NCBI GenBank assembly: GCA_016214125.1
Contig: JACRPC010000010.1
Span: 1 to 64,000 of the forward strand
Source: Rhodospirillales bacterium
GTDB lineage: Bacteria; Pseudomonadota; Alphaproteobacteria; Rhodospirillales; WMHbin7
Length of the DNA stretch: 64,000 nt
Reading direction: 5' to 3'
In this document: piece after piece, positions 35,338 to 44,731 of the stretch
How the letters are laid out: each line of letters begins with the position of its first letter
How positions within the stretch are numbered: the first letter of the stretch is position 1
Notes under the pieces: generated by a model
What the model saw: only the letters and a program-made list of their open reading frames with translations
Told to the model about the DNA's origin: nothing
The model's database searches: none
Program-made: the position numbers and the translations under genes

Positions 35338-36791
35338 AACGCCTCGGCCTCGGCACGGTCGCGGCCCCCTTCCTTGGCGCGATAAAGGGCGGCGTCGGCG
35401 CGGCCGACCAGCGATTCCAGCGTTTCGCCGGAGCGGTGGAGAGCGACGCCCAGGCTGACCGTCACCAGGCGCGGTTCCTCGGTCTGGCCGGCCGCTTCCT
35501 CGGCCAGCGCGGCGCGGATCTTGTCGGCCAGCCCGCGGGCCTGATCGAGCGGGCAATCCTTGAGCGCCACCAGGAATTCCTCGCCGCCCCAACGTCCGAC
35601 CACGTCGCTGGCCCGAAGCGCCCGGCGCACCGTTTGCGCCGTGCGGTGCAGCAGCTTGTCGCCGGCCTGGTGGCCGAAGCGGTCGTTGACCGCCTTGAAA
35701 TAATCGAGATCGAAGAGGATGGCGGCCAGCGGCTTCTTGGTCCGCTCGGCCTCGCGGATCGACTGGGCCAACACCAGCTCCATGGCCTGGCGATTGAGCA
35801 GCCCGGTCAAGGGATCGGTGGTCGCCATGGTTTCCAGTCGGCGCTGGAAGTAATTGAGCACCACCGCCGCCAAGAGGGTGACGATCACCGTGACCAGGGC
35901 GCTGATCGCCAGGCTGCGCACCAGCGCCGCCTGGGCGGGCTTTAGGGATTCGTCGACCGACTGCTCGACCATCAGATGCCAGTTGAGTTCGGGAATGAAG
36001 CGGGTGTTGACCAGCCATTGAGCGCCCTCGTGCTGGTAGTCGAACAGGGCGCCGGCCGGACCGGTGGCGAGAATGACCGGCGCCAGGGCCCCGATGCCCG
36101 GCGCCTCGGCCAAATTGTCCGCCCCGATATGGGCGACCGAGCCGCGCATCACCACCCGACCCTGGCGGTCGACGAAGGTGATGCGGCGTTTGAAGCGCGC
36201 CTGATAGCTTTCCAGAAGATGGCGCACCGTATCGACCGTGAGGCCGACGCCGGTCGCCCCCAGGAACCGGCCCTGGTAATCGAAGACCCGGTAATTGATG
36301 AAGATGGTGAGCGTCTCGCGGTTGGTCCAATCGGGATCGACGTTGATCTCGTAGGGTTCGGTCAGGGCGCGGACCCGGAAGTACCAGGAATCGCGCTCGT
36401 CGGTCTCCGCCACCGTCTTGAAGCGGCCGCTGTGGTGGTAATAGGTCCGGCTGCGTTCGGAGACGAAGAAGCTGGTCACCGTCCGGTAGCGATCCTTGAT
36501 TTCCTTGAGATAGCGGATGACGGCGCCTTCGTCGCCCTCGCCGGCCAGGGCCCAGTCGCGCAGGAAGGTGTCCTGGGCCATCATCGAAGAAATGAAGATC
36601 GGCCTAAGCAGGTCCTTCTGGATTTCCGAATAGATGTTGTCGCCGGTGAGCGGCAATTGGTGGGTGGAAATGCTTTCCAAGACCGTGTCGCGCGCCACCC
36701 GGTAGACGCTGAGGCTCACCGCCAGAAATCCCGCAACCAGCAAGACGACAAGGATGGCGATCAACCGCTTCTTGCCGGTCATCCGCTCCAT
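35334..36791 (-). CDS. Membrane diguanylate cyclase with Cache sensor
   Basis: This 485-residue protein has two membrane helices (about residues 8-29 and 292-314) flanking a periplasmic dCache-like domain (RSRTYYHHSGRF, ETDERDSWYF, TIFINYRVFDYQGRFLGATG). A GGDEF domain follows with DPLTGLLNR, the Mg/GTP site FDLDYFKAVNDRFGH and the active motif RWGGEEFLVAL. It makes cyclic di-GMP. RxxD inhibitory-site candidates are weak (RALRASD). The C-terminus overlaps the kinase stop at the CTAG shared by both genes. Confidence 0.9.
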   Translation of the reverse strand: MERMTGKKRLIAILVVLLVAGFLAVSLSVYRVARDTVLESISTHQLPLTGDNIYSEIQKDLLRPIFISSMMAQDTFLRDWALAGEGDEGAVIRYLKEIKDRYRTVTSFFVSERSRTYYHHSGRFKTVAETDERDSWYFRVRALTEPYEINVDPDWTNRETLTIFINYRVFDYQGRFLGATGVGLTVDTVRHLLESYQARFKRRITFVDRQGRVVMRGSVAHIGADNLAEAPGIGALAPVILATGPAGALFDYQHEGAQWLVNTRFIPELNWHLMVEQSVDESLKPAQAALVRSLAISALVTVIVTLLAAVVLNYFQRRLETMATTDPLTGLLNRQAMELVLAQSIREAERTKKPLAAILFDLDYFKAVNDRFGHQAGDKLLHRTAQTVRRALRASDVVGRWGGEEFLVALKDCPLDQARGLADKIRAALAEEAAGQTEEPRLVTVSLGVALHRSGETLESLVGRADAALYRAKEGGRDRAEAEAF

Positions 36792-37010
36792 GGCCGTTAC
36801 CCTTTCCGCCCCTCTTTCAATCCGAGCGCGATGATGCGCCCGTAATTATAATAAGATTATGAATCGCGCCTCGAAAAAAAATCACAATAACAATGCTGGA
36901 ACAATGCTGGCGCTTTCCGGCGAAAACCGGGGCCGCGCGGGAGACCTGGACGCTCGCCATCCTTGGCGGCATGATGGCGGCCGATTCCTTGAGGAGGGAC
37001 ATCGGCCGTC

Positions 37011-38237
37011 ATGACCGACACGAACGCGCACGCCCCCAACCCAGAGCCGAACGGCGCCCCGGGCGGCAAGGGCTTTGCCCGCCATCTTTTCGCCCCGGTG
37101 AAGATTTCCGCCAGCCAGGCCCTCGATCTGCTGGTGCCGTTCCGCCACTCGCAGCACATCCGCCGTCACGCCGCGCAGGTGATCATCTCGCGCATCCAGC
37201 TTGTGAGCGCGCTGTTCGCGGTCTTGGTGCCGCTGTTCGCCATCATCGATTGGATGGTCTTTCCCTGGCCGCAATGGCTGATGATGACCGGGTTGCGCGT
37301 CGCCTCGGCCCTGGTCTTCCTGCTGCTCGCCTGGCCCTGGGACAGCGGCAAGAGCCGCGTTCAGGCCGACGCCATGCTGATGATCATGCTGCTGGTGCCG
37401 CCGGTCTTCTATCTGCTGTCGATCGAGGTCAATCGGGGCATGCTGCACGGCGATTTCGGCCGGCTGGTGACCAGCCTCTACGCCCTGATGCCCAACATCG
37501 TGCTGGCCGGGCTGGCCATCTTCCCCCTGACGGCCTTGGAAGTGGCGGCCTTTTCGATTCCCGCCTTCGCCTTCGCCGTCTTTGGCATCCAATTGAGCGG
37601 CCAGGAGCTGGCGCTCAACCAGCATGGCCCGATGCTGTGGCTGATGGTGCTGGTGATGGGCGTCGCCATGTTCTCGGGCATGAGCCAGCTCCATTACATG
37701 ACGGCGCTGGTCAACCGGGCGATGGTCGATCCCCTGACCGGCGCCTACACGCGCCGCTCGGGCGGCGAGACGCTCGACCTCTTGTTCCGGCTGGCGGCGC
37801 TGCAGAACCTGCCGCTTTCCATCGCCTTCTTCGATCTCGACAAGTTCAAGTCGATCAACGACAGCTTCGGCCACGAGGCCGGCGACGCGGCGCTGAAAAC
37901 CCTGGCCGAGCGCCTGCGCCAGGGCTTGCGCGGCGGCGACGTTCTGGTGCGCTGGGGCGGCGAGGAGTTCGTCGCCATCTTGAACAACACCGACGCCGCC
38001 GGAGCCGAGATCGTGATTAAGCGCCTGCGCCAGATGGGCTTCGGCGACCGGCCGGACGGCAAGCCGATGACCGCCTCGATCGGGGTGGCCGAACGGCGCC
38101 AGGACAAGACGCCCGACTGGCCGCATCTGATCGAGCTGGCCGATCAGCGCATGTATGGCGCTAAGAAGGGGGGGCGCGACCGCGCCGTCTTCCCCGGCAA
38201 CCGGGTGTTGCCCTTCGGCTCGGCGCCGATCCTGTAG
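37011..38237 (+). CDS. Membrane diguanylate cyclase with six-helix sensor region
   Basis: This 408-residue protein has an N-terminal cytoplasmic stretch of about 60 residues and five or six hydrophobic helices (about 60-235). The GGDEF domain shows DPLTGAYTRRSG, FDLDKFKSINDSFGHEAGD and RWGGEEFVAILNN, so the active site is intact. The membrane part resembles MASE-type sensors but I cannot name the family. RBS GAGGAGGGAC is ideal. It is divergent from the other cyclase across 219 nt in which I saw no operator. Confidence 0.88.
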   Translation: MTDTNAHAPNPEPNGAPGGKGFARHLFAPVKISASQALDLLVPFRHSQHIRRHAAQVIISRIQLVSALFAVLVPLFAIIDWMVFPWPQWLMMTGLRVASALVFLLLAWPWDSGKSRVQADAMLMIMLLVPPVFYLLSIEVNRGMLHGDFGRLVTSLYALMPNIVLAGLAIFPLTALEVAAFSIPAFAFAVFGIQLSGQELALNQHGPMLWLMVLVMGVAMFSGMSQLHYMTALVNRAMVDPLTGAYTRRSGGETLDLLFRLAALQNLPLSIAFFDLDKFKSINDSFGHEAGDAALKTLAERLRQGLRGGDVLVRWGGEEFVAILNNTDAAGAEIVIKRLRQMGFGDRPDGKPMTASIGVAERRQDKTPDWPHLIELADQRMYGAKKGGRDRAVFPGNRVLPFGSAPIL

Positions 38238-38260
38238 GGCGCGGCGCCGGCGGCGGACCG

Positions 38261-38710
38261 TCAGTTGGCGCTGCCGTAGGATTCGCCGTAGATGTAGGCT
38301 TCGCGGTCCTTGAGCTCGCGCTCCATGTGGCGCTGCACGGCGGCGTAGAGGTCGCGCACCGAGACCATCCCCACCACCTTGCCGCCGTCAACCACCGGCA
38401 GATGGCGGTAGCCGCCGGCGTGCATGCGCTCGAGCGCTTCGCCGGCGGTGGCGTGCGAGGCCAGCGTGTCGGGCTTGGTGGTCATCACCTGGGCCACCTT
38501 GGTGGTCTCCGGGTTGAGGCCCTTGGCGACCACCCGGGTCATGACGTCGCGTTCGGTGAGGATGCCGCGAAGCGTGCCGCCCTCGATCACCATCAAGGCG
38601 CCGATGCGCTTGTCGGCCATCAGGGTTGCGGCCTCGCGGACCGTGGCGCCCTCGCCCACCGAGATCAGGGTTTGGTTTTGGATGATGTGCGGAACGATGC
38701 GCGCCTGCAT
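38261..38710 (-). CDS. CBS domain pair protein
   Basis: This 149-residue protein consists of two CBS motifs. The first spans ATVREAATLMADKRIGALMV to GILTERDVMTRVVAKG. The second runs from VAQVMTTKPDTLASHATAGE to HLPVVDGGKVVGMVSVRDLY. Such stand-alone pairs bind adenosine nucleotides and act as regulatory modules. The ATG at 38710 is chosen for its AGGGAG and family start; the frame is open slightly further upstream. It is 51 nt downstream of the CorC-like gene, which also carries CBS motifs. Confidence 0.9.
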   Translation of the reverse strand: MQARIVPHIIQNQTLISVGEGATVREAATLMADKRIGALMVIEGGTLRGILTERDVMTRVVAKGLNPETTKVAQVMTTKPDTLASHATAGEALERMHAGGYRHLPVVDGGKVVGMVSVRDLYAAVQRHMERELKDREAYIYGESYGSAN

Positions 38711-38761
38711 GGTGGTCTCCCTTTTCCCCAGGGGAGCCGGAATGGTCCCGGCCTCCATCCC

Positions 38762-40054
38762 CTAGATTTGCTGCCCCGGCAGGTTGCGGTCAAGGGGGGG
38801 CGTGACCTTGACGAGCCCAATCTGGTTCTTGTGGCGACGGAGGATTTCGAACCGAAAGCCGAAAAAACCGAACACTTGGCCCACTTCAGGGATCCGCCTT
38901 GCCTCGTGCAGCAACAGCCCGGCCAGGGTGGCGGCGCGCTCGTCGGGCAGGCGCCAATCGAATTCACGGTTGAGGTCGCGCAAGGTCACCGAGCCCGCGA
39001 CGGCGAGCGAGCCGTCGGCCAGACGCTTGACGCCGCCCACCGCCAGATCGTGCTCGTCTTTGATGTCGCCCACGATCTCTTCCAGGATGTCTTCCAGCGT
39101 CACCACGCCCAGGAAGACCCCGTATTCGTCGACCACCAGGGCGAAATGTTCGTGGCGGTCGCGGAAGGATTGCAATTGGTCGATCAGGGCCGTGGTGTCG
39201 GGAATGAACCAGGGCGGCTGGGCGAGCACGGTGACGTCGAGATGGCTGACGTCGTCCATGTGGACGCGCAGGGCCCGCAAGAGCGCCTTGGCGTGGACGA
39301 CGCCGATGATGTTGTCGGGATTGCCCCGCCACAGCGGCACCCGCGTGTAGGGGCTGGCGAGAATCTGGTCGAGGAGCTGTTCGGGCGGCAGATCGGCGTC
39401 AAGCGTGAAGGCGTTGCGCCGATGGGTCATGATCTCTTCGACCGTGACGTCGCCCAGCTCAAGGATCGAGCGCAGCATGGCGCGCTCATGGCGGACCTCG
39501 TCGGCCTCGGCGTGGATTTCGATGGCGCCCTTCAATTCGGTCATCGCGGTGTCGATGTCGCGCAAGCCGTCGACCCTGACCCCGAACAGCCGAAGCGTGG
39601 CCCGCACCAAAGACTGGACGACGACCAGAAACGGCGCCAGCAGAAAGGTCAGGCCCAGAACCATCGGCGCCGCCCGGCGCACCGCGCGGTCGGCGTTGTG
39701 AATGGCGTAGGTCTTGGGCAGGATTTCGCCGAAGGCGACCAGGATCACGGTCATGACGGCGGTGGCGTAGGCGACGCCGGCTTCGCCGAACAGGCCGATC
39801 AGGATGCTGGTCATCAGCGCCGAGGCCAGGATGTTGACCATGTTGTTGCCGAGCAAGAGCGCGCCCAACACCCGCTCGCGGCGCTGGAGCAGCCGGTTGA
39901 CCAGGGCGGCGCGCACATCGCCATCCTGTTCGAGCTGGTGCATGAGCGGGCGCGAGACCGCGGTGAGCGCCGTTTCCGACGCCGAGAGGAGCGCCGACAT
40001 CAGCAGCAGAACGACCACGGCGCCGAGATAGATCCAATCGAGCGTGGTGATCAT
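38762..40054 (-). CDS. CorC/HlyC family membrane transporter (DUF21-CBS)
   Basis: This 430-residue inner-membrane protein has a DUF21/CNNM domain with four hydrophobic segments (ITTLDWIYLGAVVVLLLMSA, ALLSASETALTAVSR, GALLLGNNMVNILASALM, VILVAFGEILPKTYA). A CBS pair follows, and a C-terminal CorC_HlyC domain (GGVKRLADGSLAVAGSVTLR). The family handles Mg/Co efflux; the ion here is inferred. The ATG overlaps the aroB stop by 4 nt, the third gene of aroK-aroB-corC. Confidence 0.9.
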   Translation of the reverse strand: MITTLDWIYLGAVVVLLLMSALLSASETALTAVSRPLMHQLEQDGDVRAALVNRLLQRRERVLGALLLGNNMVNILASALMTSILIGLFGEAGVAYATAVMTVILVAFGEILPKTYAIHNADRAVRRAAPMVLGLTFLLAPFLVVVQSLVRATLRLFGVRVDGLRDIDTAMTELKGAIEIHAEADEVRHERAMLRSILELGDVTVEEIMTHRRNAFTLDADLPPEQLLDQILASPYTRVPLWRGNPDNIIGVVHAKALLRALRVHMDDVSHLDVTVLAQPPWFIPDTTALIDQLQSFRDRHEHFALVVDEYGVFLGVVTLEDILEEIVGDIKDEHDLAVGGVKRLADGSLAVAGSVTLRDLNREFDWRLPDERAATLAGLLLHEARRIPEVGQVFGFFGFRFEILRRHKNQIGLVKVTPPLDRNLPGQQI

Positions 40055-41172
40055 GACCGGGCGCGCTCGCAAAGGTCGGCCAGGAAGCCTTGCAGCCGCT
40101 CGGCCGGCACGTCGGAGGCCAGAAAGGCCTGGCCGATGGCGCGGGCGAGCACGAAGGTCATCCGCCCGTCCGCCACCTTCTTGTCGCGCGCCATGTGGGC
40201 CAGCAGCCGCTGGGCGTTCCAGACGATGCCTTGCAGGGCCGGCAGGTCCGACGGCAGGCCGATCCGTTGCAGATGGGCCTCGACGCGCCGGCGCTGGTCG
40301 GCCGGGCAAAGGCCCAGCGATTCCGAGAGGGCGAAGGCCAGCCCCAGACCGGCCGCCACCGCCTCGCCATGGCGGAGGCGGTCGTCATAGCCGGCCTCGG
40401 CCTCGAGCGCGTGGCCGAAGGTGTGGCCGAGATTGAGCAGCGCCCGCGGCCCCGATTCGCGCTCATCGAGCGCTACGATGCGGGCCTTGGCGGCCACACA
40501 ACGCGCCACCGCCTCTTGGGTGGCCGCGCCGTCGCCCTCGAGCAGTTTGGGACCGTTGGTTTCCAGCCAAGCGAAGAAGGGCGCGTCGTCGATCAGCCCG
40601 TACTTCACCACCTCGGCGTAGCCGGCGCGGCGCTCGCGCATGGACAGAGTGGCCAGGGTGTCGGTGTCGGCCAGAACGAGGCGCGGCTGGTAAAAGGCGC
40701 CGACCAGATTCTTGCCCCGCTTGGTGTTGATGCCGGTCTTGCCGCCGACCGAACTGTCGACCTGGGCCAGAAGGGTGGTCGGCACCTGGAGGAAGGGCAG
40801 GCCGCGCAGCCCGATCGCCGCGGCAAAGCCGACCAGATCGCCCACCACGCCGCCGCCCAACGCGACGAGCGTGGTGCGCCGCTCGACCCCGGCGGCGAGA
40901 AGGACATCGAGCAGCGCTTCCAGATGGGCGAAATCCTTGGTCGCCTCGCCGGCCGGCACCACATGATGCTGGGCGGCGATCCCCGCCTTGGCCAAGGCCG
41001 CAAGGGCCGGATCGAGATAATGACGCGCCACCTGGGCGTCGGTGATCACAAACACCCGCTTCTGGGCCAGAACCGGCGCCGCCCATTCGCCCAGCCGCCC
41101 GATCAGGCCCGGCCCGACGACGACGTCATAGGCGCGCTCGCCCAGTCCGACGCGGACGATGCGTTCGCTCAT
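40051..41172 (-). CDS. aroB: 3-Dehydroquinate synthase
   Basis: This 373-residue NAD- and metal-dependent enzyme makes dehydroquinate in the shikimate pathway. Motifs include LVALGGGVVGDLVGFAAAIG, QVPTTLLAQVDSSVGGKTGI, AEVVKYGLIDDAPFF and the metal-binding NLGHTFGHALEAEAGY plus LRHGEAVAAGLG. It overlaps aroK upstream (4 nt) and the CorC gene downstream (4 nt). Confidence 0.96.
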   Translation of the reverse strand: MSERIVRVGLGERAYDVVVGPGLIGRLGEWAAPVLAQKRVFVITDAQVARHYLDPALAALAKAGIAAQHHVVPAGEATKDFAHLEALLDVLLAAGVERRTTLVALGGGVVGDLVGFAAAIGLRGLPFLQVPTTLLAQVDSSVGGKTGINTKRGKNLVGAFYQPRLVLADTDTLATLSMRERRAGYAEVVKYGLIDDAPFFAWLETNGPKLLEGDGAATQEAVARCVAAKARIVALDERESGPRALLNLGHTFGHALEAEAGYDDRLRHGEAVAAGLGLAFALSESLGLCPADQRRRVEAHLQRIGLPSDLPALQGIVWNAQRLLAHMARDKKVADGRMTFVLARAIGQAFLASDVPAERLQGFLADLCERARS

Positions 41173-41723
41173 GCCGGCACCGTCCGCATCCGATGCTCGT
41201 CGAGCGCCGCCTTGACCCGCTTGGCGGTGGCGTCGGCCGATTCCGAATTGCTGTCGACCGTGATGTCGGCCTCGGCATAGACCGGATAGCGTTCCGCCAT
41301 CAGCCGGGCGAGCGTGGCCTTGGGATCGCCGGTGTTGAGCAGCGGCCGATGGCCGCGGCCCTTGGTGCGGCCGTACAGAAGGTCGAGATCGGCCTTGAGC
41401 CAGATCGAGATCGCCCGGCTTTTGATTGCGGCGCGCGTTTCGGGGTCCATGAAGGCGCCGCCGCCCGCCGCCAGCACCAGCGGCGGACCTTCGAGCAGGC
41501 GGATCATCACCTTGCGCTCGCCCTCGCGGAAGGCGGCCTCGCCGAAGCGGGCGAAGAAATCGGCGACCGAGCAGCCGGCGGCGGCCTCGATCTCGGCGTC
41601 GGCATCCTTGAAAGGGCAGCCCAAGAGAATGGCCAGCCGACGCCCGACCGCGCTTTTCCCCGCCCCCATGAGGCCGATCAGCACCAGGGAGCGATCAAGC
41701 GACGGCGATTCGGGGGCGTTCAC
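41169..41723 (-). CDS. aroK: Shikimate kinase
   Basis: This 184-residue kinase converts shikimate to shikimate-3-phosphate. The Walker A sequence is LIGLMGAGKSAVGRRLA. The shikimate-binding DADAEIEAAAG follows, then LAAGGGAFMD and the adenine-loop TKGRGHRPLL. GTG at 41723 is chosen because GGGGGT lies about 6 nt upstream. GTG codons at 41729 and 41765 are alternatives, the latter without an RBS. It is first in aroK-aroB-corC and divergent from the small membrane gene at 41884. Confidence 0.93.
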   Translation of the reverse strand: MNAPESPSLDRSLVLIGLMGAGKSAVGRRLAILLGCPFKDADAEIEAAAGCSVADFFARFGEAAFREGERKVMIRLLEGPPLVLAAGGGAFMDPETRAAIKSRAISIWLKADLDLLYGRTKGRGHRPLLNTGDPKATLARLMAERYPVYAEADITVDSNSESADATAKRVKAALDEHRMRTVPA

Positions 41724-41883
41724 CGGCACCCCCGACGTTGAAAGGCCCCGATCCGGCCGGTACACTGCCCAACAATTGTCATGATCGCGAGCTTACCATG
41801 AAACCGTCGCATCGCTGGCGCTTTTACCGGCGAAGCGGCTTAGTGTCCATCCTCTGTCCATCCTCTTTTCCCCACGAGGGCTT

Positions 41884-42024
41884 ATGAAGACCCTGTCGCG
41901 CATTCTGGTCATTCTGGTGTTTCTGGTGCTGGGGGCCGGCGTGGCCTTTCTCGCCACCTGGGATATGCCGCCCCCCACCGCCAAGGTCGAAAAGGTCATT
42001 CCCAATGAACGCTTTGCGCGCTAG
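41884..42024 (+). CDS. 46-residue single-pass membrane protein
   Basis: An ATG with GAGG upstream opens a 46-codon frame. The peptide begins MKTLSRILVILVFLVLGAGV, continues AFLATWDMPPPTAKVEKVIP, and ends NERFAR. It has one hydrophobic helix (residues 6-24) and a short periplasmic tail. It overlaps the next gene by 20 nt, implying translational coupling. The regular composition, RBS and coupling support a real gene, but the function is unknown. Confidence 0.7.
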   Translation: MKTLSRILVILVFLVLGAGVAFLATWDMPPPTAKVEKVIPNERFAR

Positions 42025-43801
42025 CCGAGTCGGGCTGGCGATCGCGCTGGCCCTGGCCTTCATCGCCCCCGCTTCGGCGCAGGAGGCCGCCCCGCCCAGC
42101 GGCCCGGTGCGCCTGACCCCGCGCCCGCCGGCGCCCAACCAAGCCGCCCCCGCCCCAGCCACGCCCACCCCGGGCGAGGCGCCCGCCGAAGCCGGTTCGG
42201 TGCGCCGGGAAACCCTGCCGATCGAGACACAAGAGCTGAGGGCACCCAATGTCGAGGCGGTCGGCCTTCTCGATGCGGCGAGCGGCAGCCTGGGCGCCGC
42301 CATGTGGGCGGGCTCCAGCCGCGCCACCATTGCCCGCCTGTTGCCCGATCTGCCGGCGGCGACGCCTTCGGCCACCGCGCGCGCCCTGACCAAGCGGCTT
42401 CTCCTCACCCCGGCCGAGGCGCCGGGCGATCCCAACGGCCCCTCGCTCTTGTCGGCCCGGGTCGAGAGGCTGATGGCGATGGGCGAGGTCGAATCGGCGG
42501 TGGCGCTGCTGGCGCTGGCGCCGGCCCGCCTCGCCAACGAAACCACCCTGAAAGCCAAGGTCGAAGGCCTGCTCCTGGTCTTCGACGAGGCCGCCGCCTG
42601 CAAGGAGATCGAGCACGCGCCGCGCGAGTCGAAAGATCCCTTCTGGCTCAAGGCGCAGATCCTTTGCCGGCTCTTGGGCGGCGACAAGGGCAAGGCCCAG
42701 GCCCAGCTCGGCCTCGATCTGTTGCGCGAGCAGAAGGGCGAGGACGCCGCCTTCGTCAATCTGGCCGAAGGCATGCTGGGCCTCAACCCGCCGCCCCTCG
42801 CCAGCCTGGCCGATCCGCAGCCCCTGCACATCGCTTTGGTGCGCGCCGCCAAGAAGACTCCGCCTCCCGACATCGTGCGCGCCCGCCATCCGGGTGTGCT
42901 GCGCGCCCTGGCCTTGGGGCCGGTGCTTGATCTCGACACCCGGCTGGCCGCGGCCGAGCGGGCCTTGGCCCTGGGCGTCATCGAGGCCGAAGACGTTCGG
43001 CGCCTCTATAACGGCCTGCAATTCACCGACCGCGAACTGGCCCAGGCGCTCACCGCCGCCGACGGCGATCGCGGCCCGCGCGCCCGCGCCCTGGTGTTCC
43101 GCGCCACCCGCATGCAGACCCAGCCGGTGGCCCGGGCCGAGCTGGTGGCCAAGGCGATGGCCCAGGCAGCCGCCGGCAACGCCTTCCTCACCGCGGCACG
43201 GCTCTACGAGCCCCTGATCCGCGAGATGCCGCCCGGCCCCGGCCTGGTCTGGTTCGCGCCGGTGGCCGCCCGCGCCCTGTTGGGCGCCGGCGATGCCGCC
43301 GCCGCCCTGCCCTGGATCGAACTGGCGATGGCGGCGCGCGCCCCCGAGGACCGGCCGATGCAGATTCTGCTGGCCCCCCTGGCAAGGCTGGCGCTGCCCG
43401 GCCAGGCCGGCGCCAACGGCGTCGCGGCCCTGCTCGAAGCCTGGATGGGCCAGCAGAAGGATGTCGCCCGCGATCTGCTTCTGCTGCGCGCCGGCACGCT
43501 CTATGGGCTGCTCGACGCGCTCGGCGATCCGCCGGGCGAGGCCTGGCTGGCCTTGAACGAAGGCTCGCGCCTGGTGGCGCTGCCCCTGCCCCGTCCGGCG
43601 CTCTGGCATGGGCTAAGGCTGGCCGAGAGCGGCAAACGCCTGGGCGAGACCGTTCTTTACGCTCTGGCCTCGCTGGGCGAGGCCGGGCCGGCCAGCGATC
43701 CGGTCACCCTTTACCGCGCCGTTGCCGCCTTGAAGGCGCTGGGGCTGGAGCGCGAGGCGCGCCAGATCGCCATCGAGGCTGCGTTGGCCTCTGGTGGCTA
43801 G
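42005..43801 (+). CDS. Secreted helical-repeat protein of unknown function
   Basis: This 598-residue protein has a signal peptide (LAIALALAFIAPASA, cleavage near residue 25) and a Pro/Ala-rich linker to about residue 65. A long all-helical Ala/Leu-rich body resembles TPR-type solenoids (ERLMAMGEVESAVALLALAP; RALLGAGDAAAALPWIELAM). I recognise no catalytic motif. It is likely periplasmic. It overlaps the 46-residue membrane protein and xerD (8 nt), so all three are probably one transcript. Confidence 0.75.
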   Translation: MNALRASRVGLAIALALAFIAPASAQEAAPPSGPVRLTPRPPAPNQAAPAPATPTPGEAPAEAGSVRRETLPIETQELRAPNVEAVGLLDAASGSLGAAMWAGSSRATIARLLPDLPAATPSATARALTKRLLLTPAEAPGDPNGPSLLSARVERLMAMGEVESAVALLALAPARLANETTLKAKVEGLLLVFDEAAACKEIEHAPRESKDPFWLKAQILCRLLGGDKGKAQAQLGLDLLREQKGEDAAFVNLAEGMLGLNPPPLASLADPQPLHIALVRAAKKTPPPDIVRARHPGVLRALALGPVLDLDTRLAAAERALALGVIEAEDVRRLYNGLQFTDRELAQALTAADGDRGPRARALVFRATRMQTQPVARAELVAKAMAQAAAGNAFLTAARLYEPLIREMPPGPGLVWFAPVAARALLGAGDAAAALPWIELAMAARAPEDRPMQILLAPLARLALPGQAGANGVAALLEAWMGQQKDVARDLLLLRAGTLYGLLDALGDPPGEAWLALNEGSRLVALPLPRPALWHGLRLAESGKRLGETVLYALASLGEAGPASDPVTLYRAVAALKALGLEREARQIAIEAALASGG

Positions 43802-44699
43802 CCCGACCCGCGATCTGTTCCTCGACATGATGGCGGCCGAGCGGGGCGCCGCCCAGAACACGCTGACCGCCTACCGGCGCGATCTCGACGATCTTGGAGC
43901 GTTTCTGGCCAAGCGCGGCCGAGCCCTCGACGCGGCCGACGCCTCGGATCTGCGCGCCTATCTGAAAAGCCTGGCCCTGGCGGGCTTAAGCCCCCGCACC
44001 CAGGCCAGACGCCTCTCAGCCCTCACCCAGTTTCACCGCTTTCTCTTTACCGAAGGGCGACGCGCCGACGATCCCAGCCAGGGGCTCGATTCGCCCCGCC
44101 TGGGCCGGCCCTTGCCGAAATATCTGTCGAAGACCCAGGTGACGCGGCTGATCGAGACCGCGCACGCCCAAGAGGGTTGGCAGGGCCTGCGCCTAGCCGC
44201 CTTGCTGGAACTGCTCTACGCCGCGGGCCTGCGGGTGTCCGAACTGGTGGGTCTGCCCCTGGCCGCTTTGGCCAAGGACGCGCCGCATCTTATCGTCAAG
44301 GGCAAGGGCAACAAGGAGCGCCTGGTTCCCCTGGGCGAGCCGGCCCGCCAGGCGCTGGAACGCTGGCGCCAGGCCCGTCTCGATTGGCTGGACGGCCAGG
44401 ATTCGAAATGGCTGTTTCCGGCAAAGGCCAAGGGCGGCGGCCCGTTGCGCCGCGCCGCCTTTGCCCGCGACCTCAAAGGCCTGGCCGCCAAGGCGGGCCT
44501 CAAGCCCGCCCAGGTCTCGCCGCATGTGCTGCGCCATTCCTTCGCCAGCCATCTGCTGGCCGGTGGCGCCGATCTCAGGGTCGTGCAGACCCTCTTGGGC
44601 CATGCCGACATCGCCACCACCCAGATCTACACCCATCTGCAGGACGACCACCTGAAAGGGCTGGTCAAGCGCCACCATCCCTTGGCGGCGAAAAAATGA
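43794..44699 (+). CDS. xerD: Tyrosine recombinase XerD
   Basis: This 301-residue site-specific recombinase resolves chromosome dimers at dif with XerC. The N-terminal SAM-like domain (AAERGAAQNTLTAYRRDLDD) is followed by the catalytic domain: Arg in LLYAAGLRVSELVGL, Lys in KGKGNKERLVP, HxxR in SPHVLRHSFASHLL, His in LLGHADIATTQ and Tyr in IYTHLQ. The start is GTG at 43794, overlapping the previous gene by 8 nt. Its place next to aroK fits alphaproteobacterial xerD rather than a mobile-element integrase. Confidence 0.94.
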   Translation: MASPTRDLFLDMMAAERGAAQNTLTAYRRDLDDLGAFLAKRGRALDAADASDLRAYLKSLALAGLSPRTQARRLSALTQFHRFLFTEGRRADDPSQGLDSPRLGRPLPKYLSKTQVTRLIETAHAQEGWQGLRLAALLELLYAAGLRVSELVGLPLAALAKDAPHLIVKGKGNKERLVPLGEPARQALERWRQARLDWLDGQDSKWLFPAKAKGGGPLRRAAFARDLKGLAAKAGLKPAQVSPHVLRHSFASHLLAGGADLRVVQTLLGHADIATTQIYTHLQDDHLKGLVKRHHPLAAKK

Positions 44700-44731
44700 T
44701 ATAGAGCGAGCAGACGATTCCAGGGGGACCC

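Noticed and set aside
43794-44699. XerD as an integrase of a genomic island
   Set aside because: Its length, motifs and place beside aroK and thyX fit the housekeeping recombinase, and there is no adjacent att-like repeat or tRNA.
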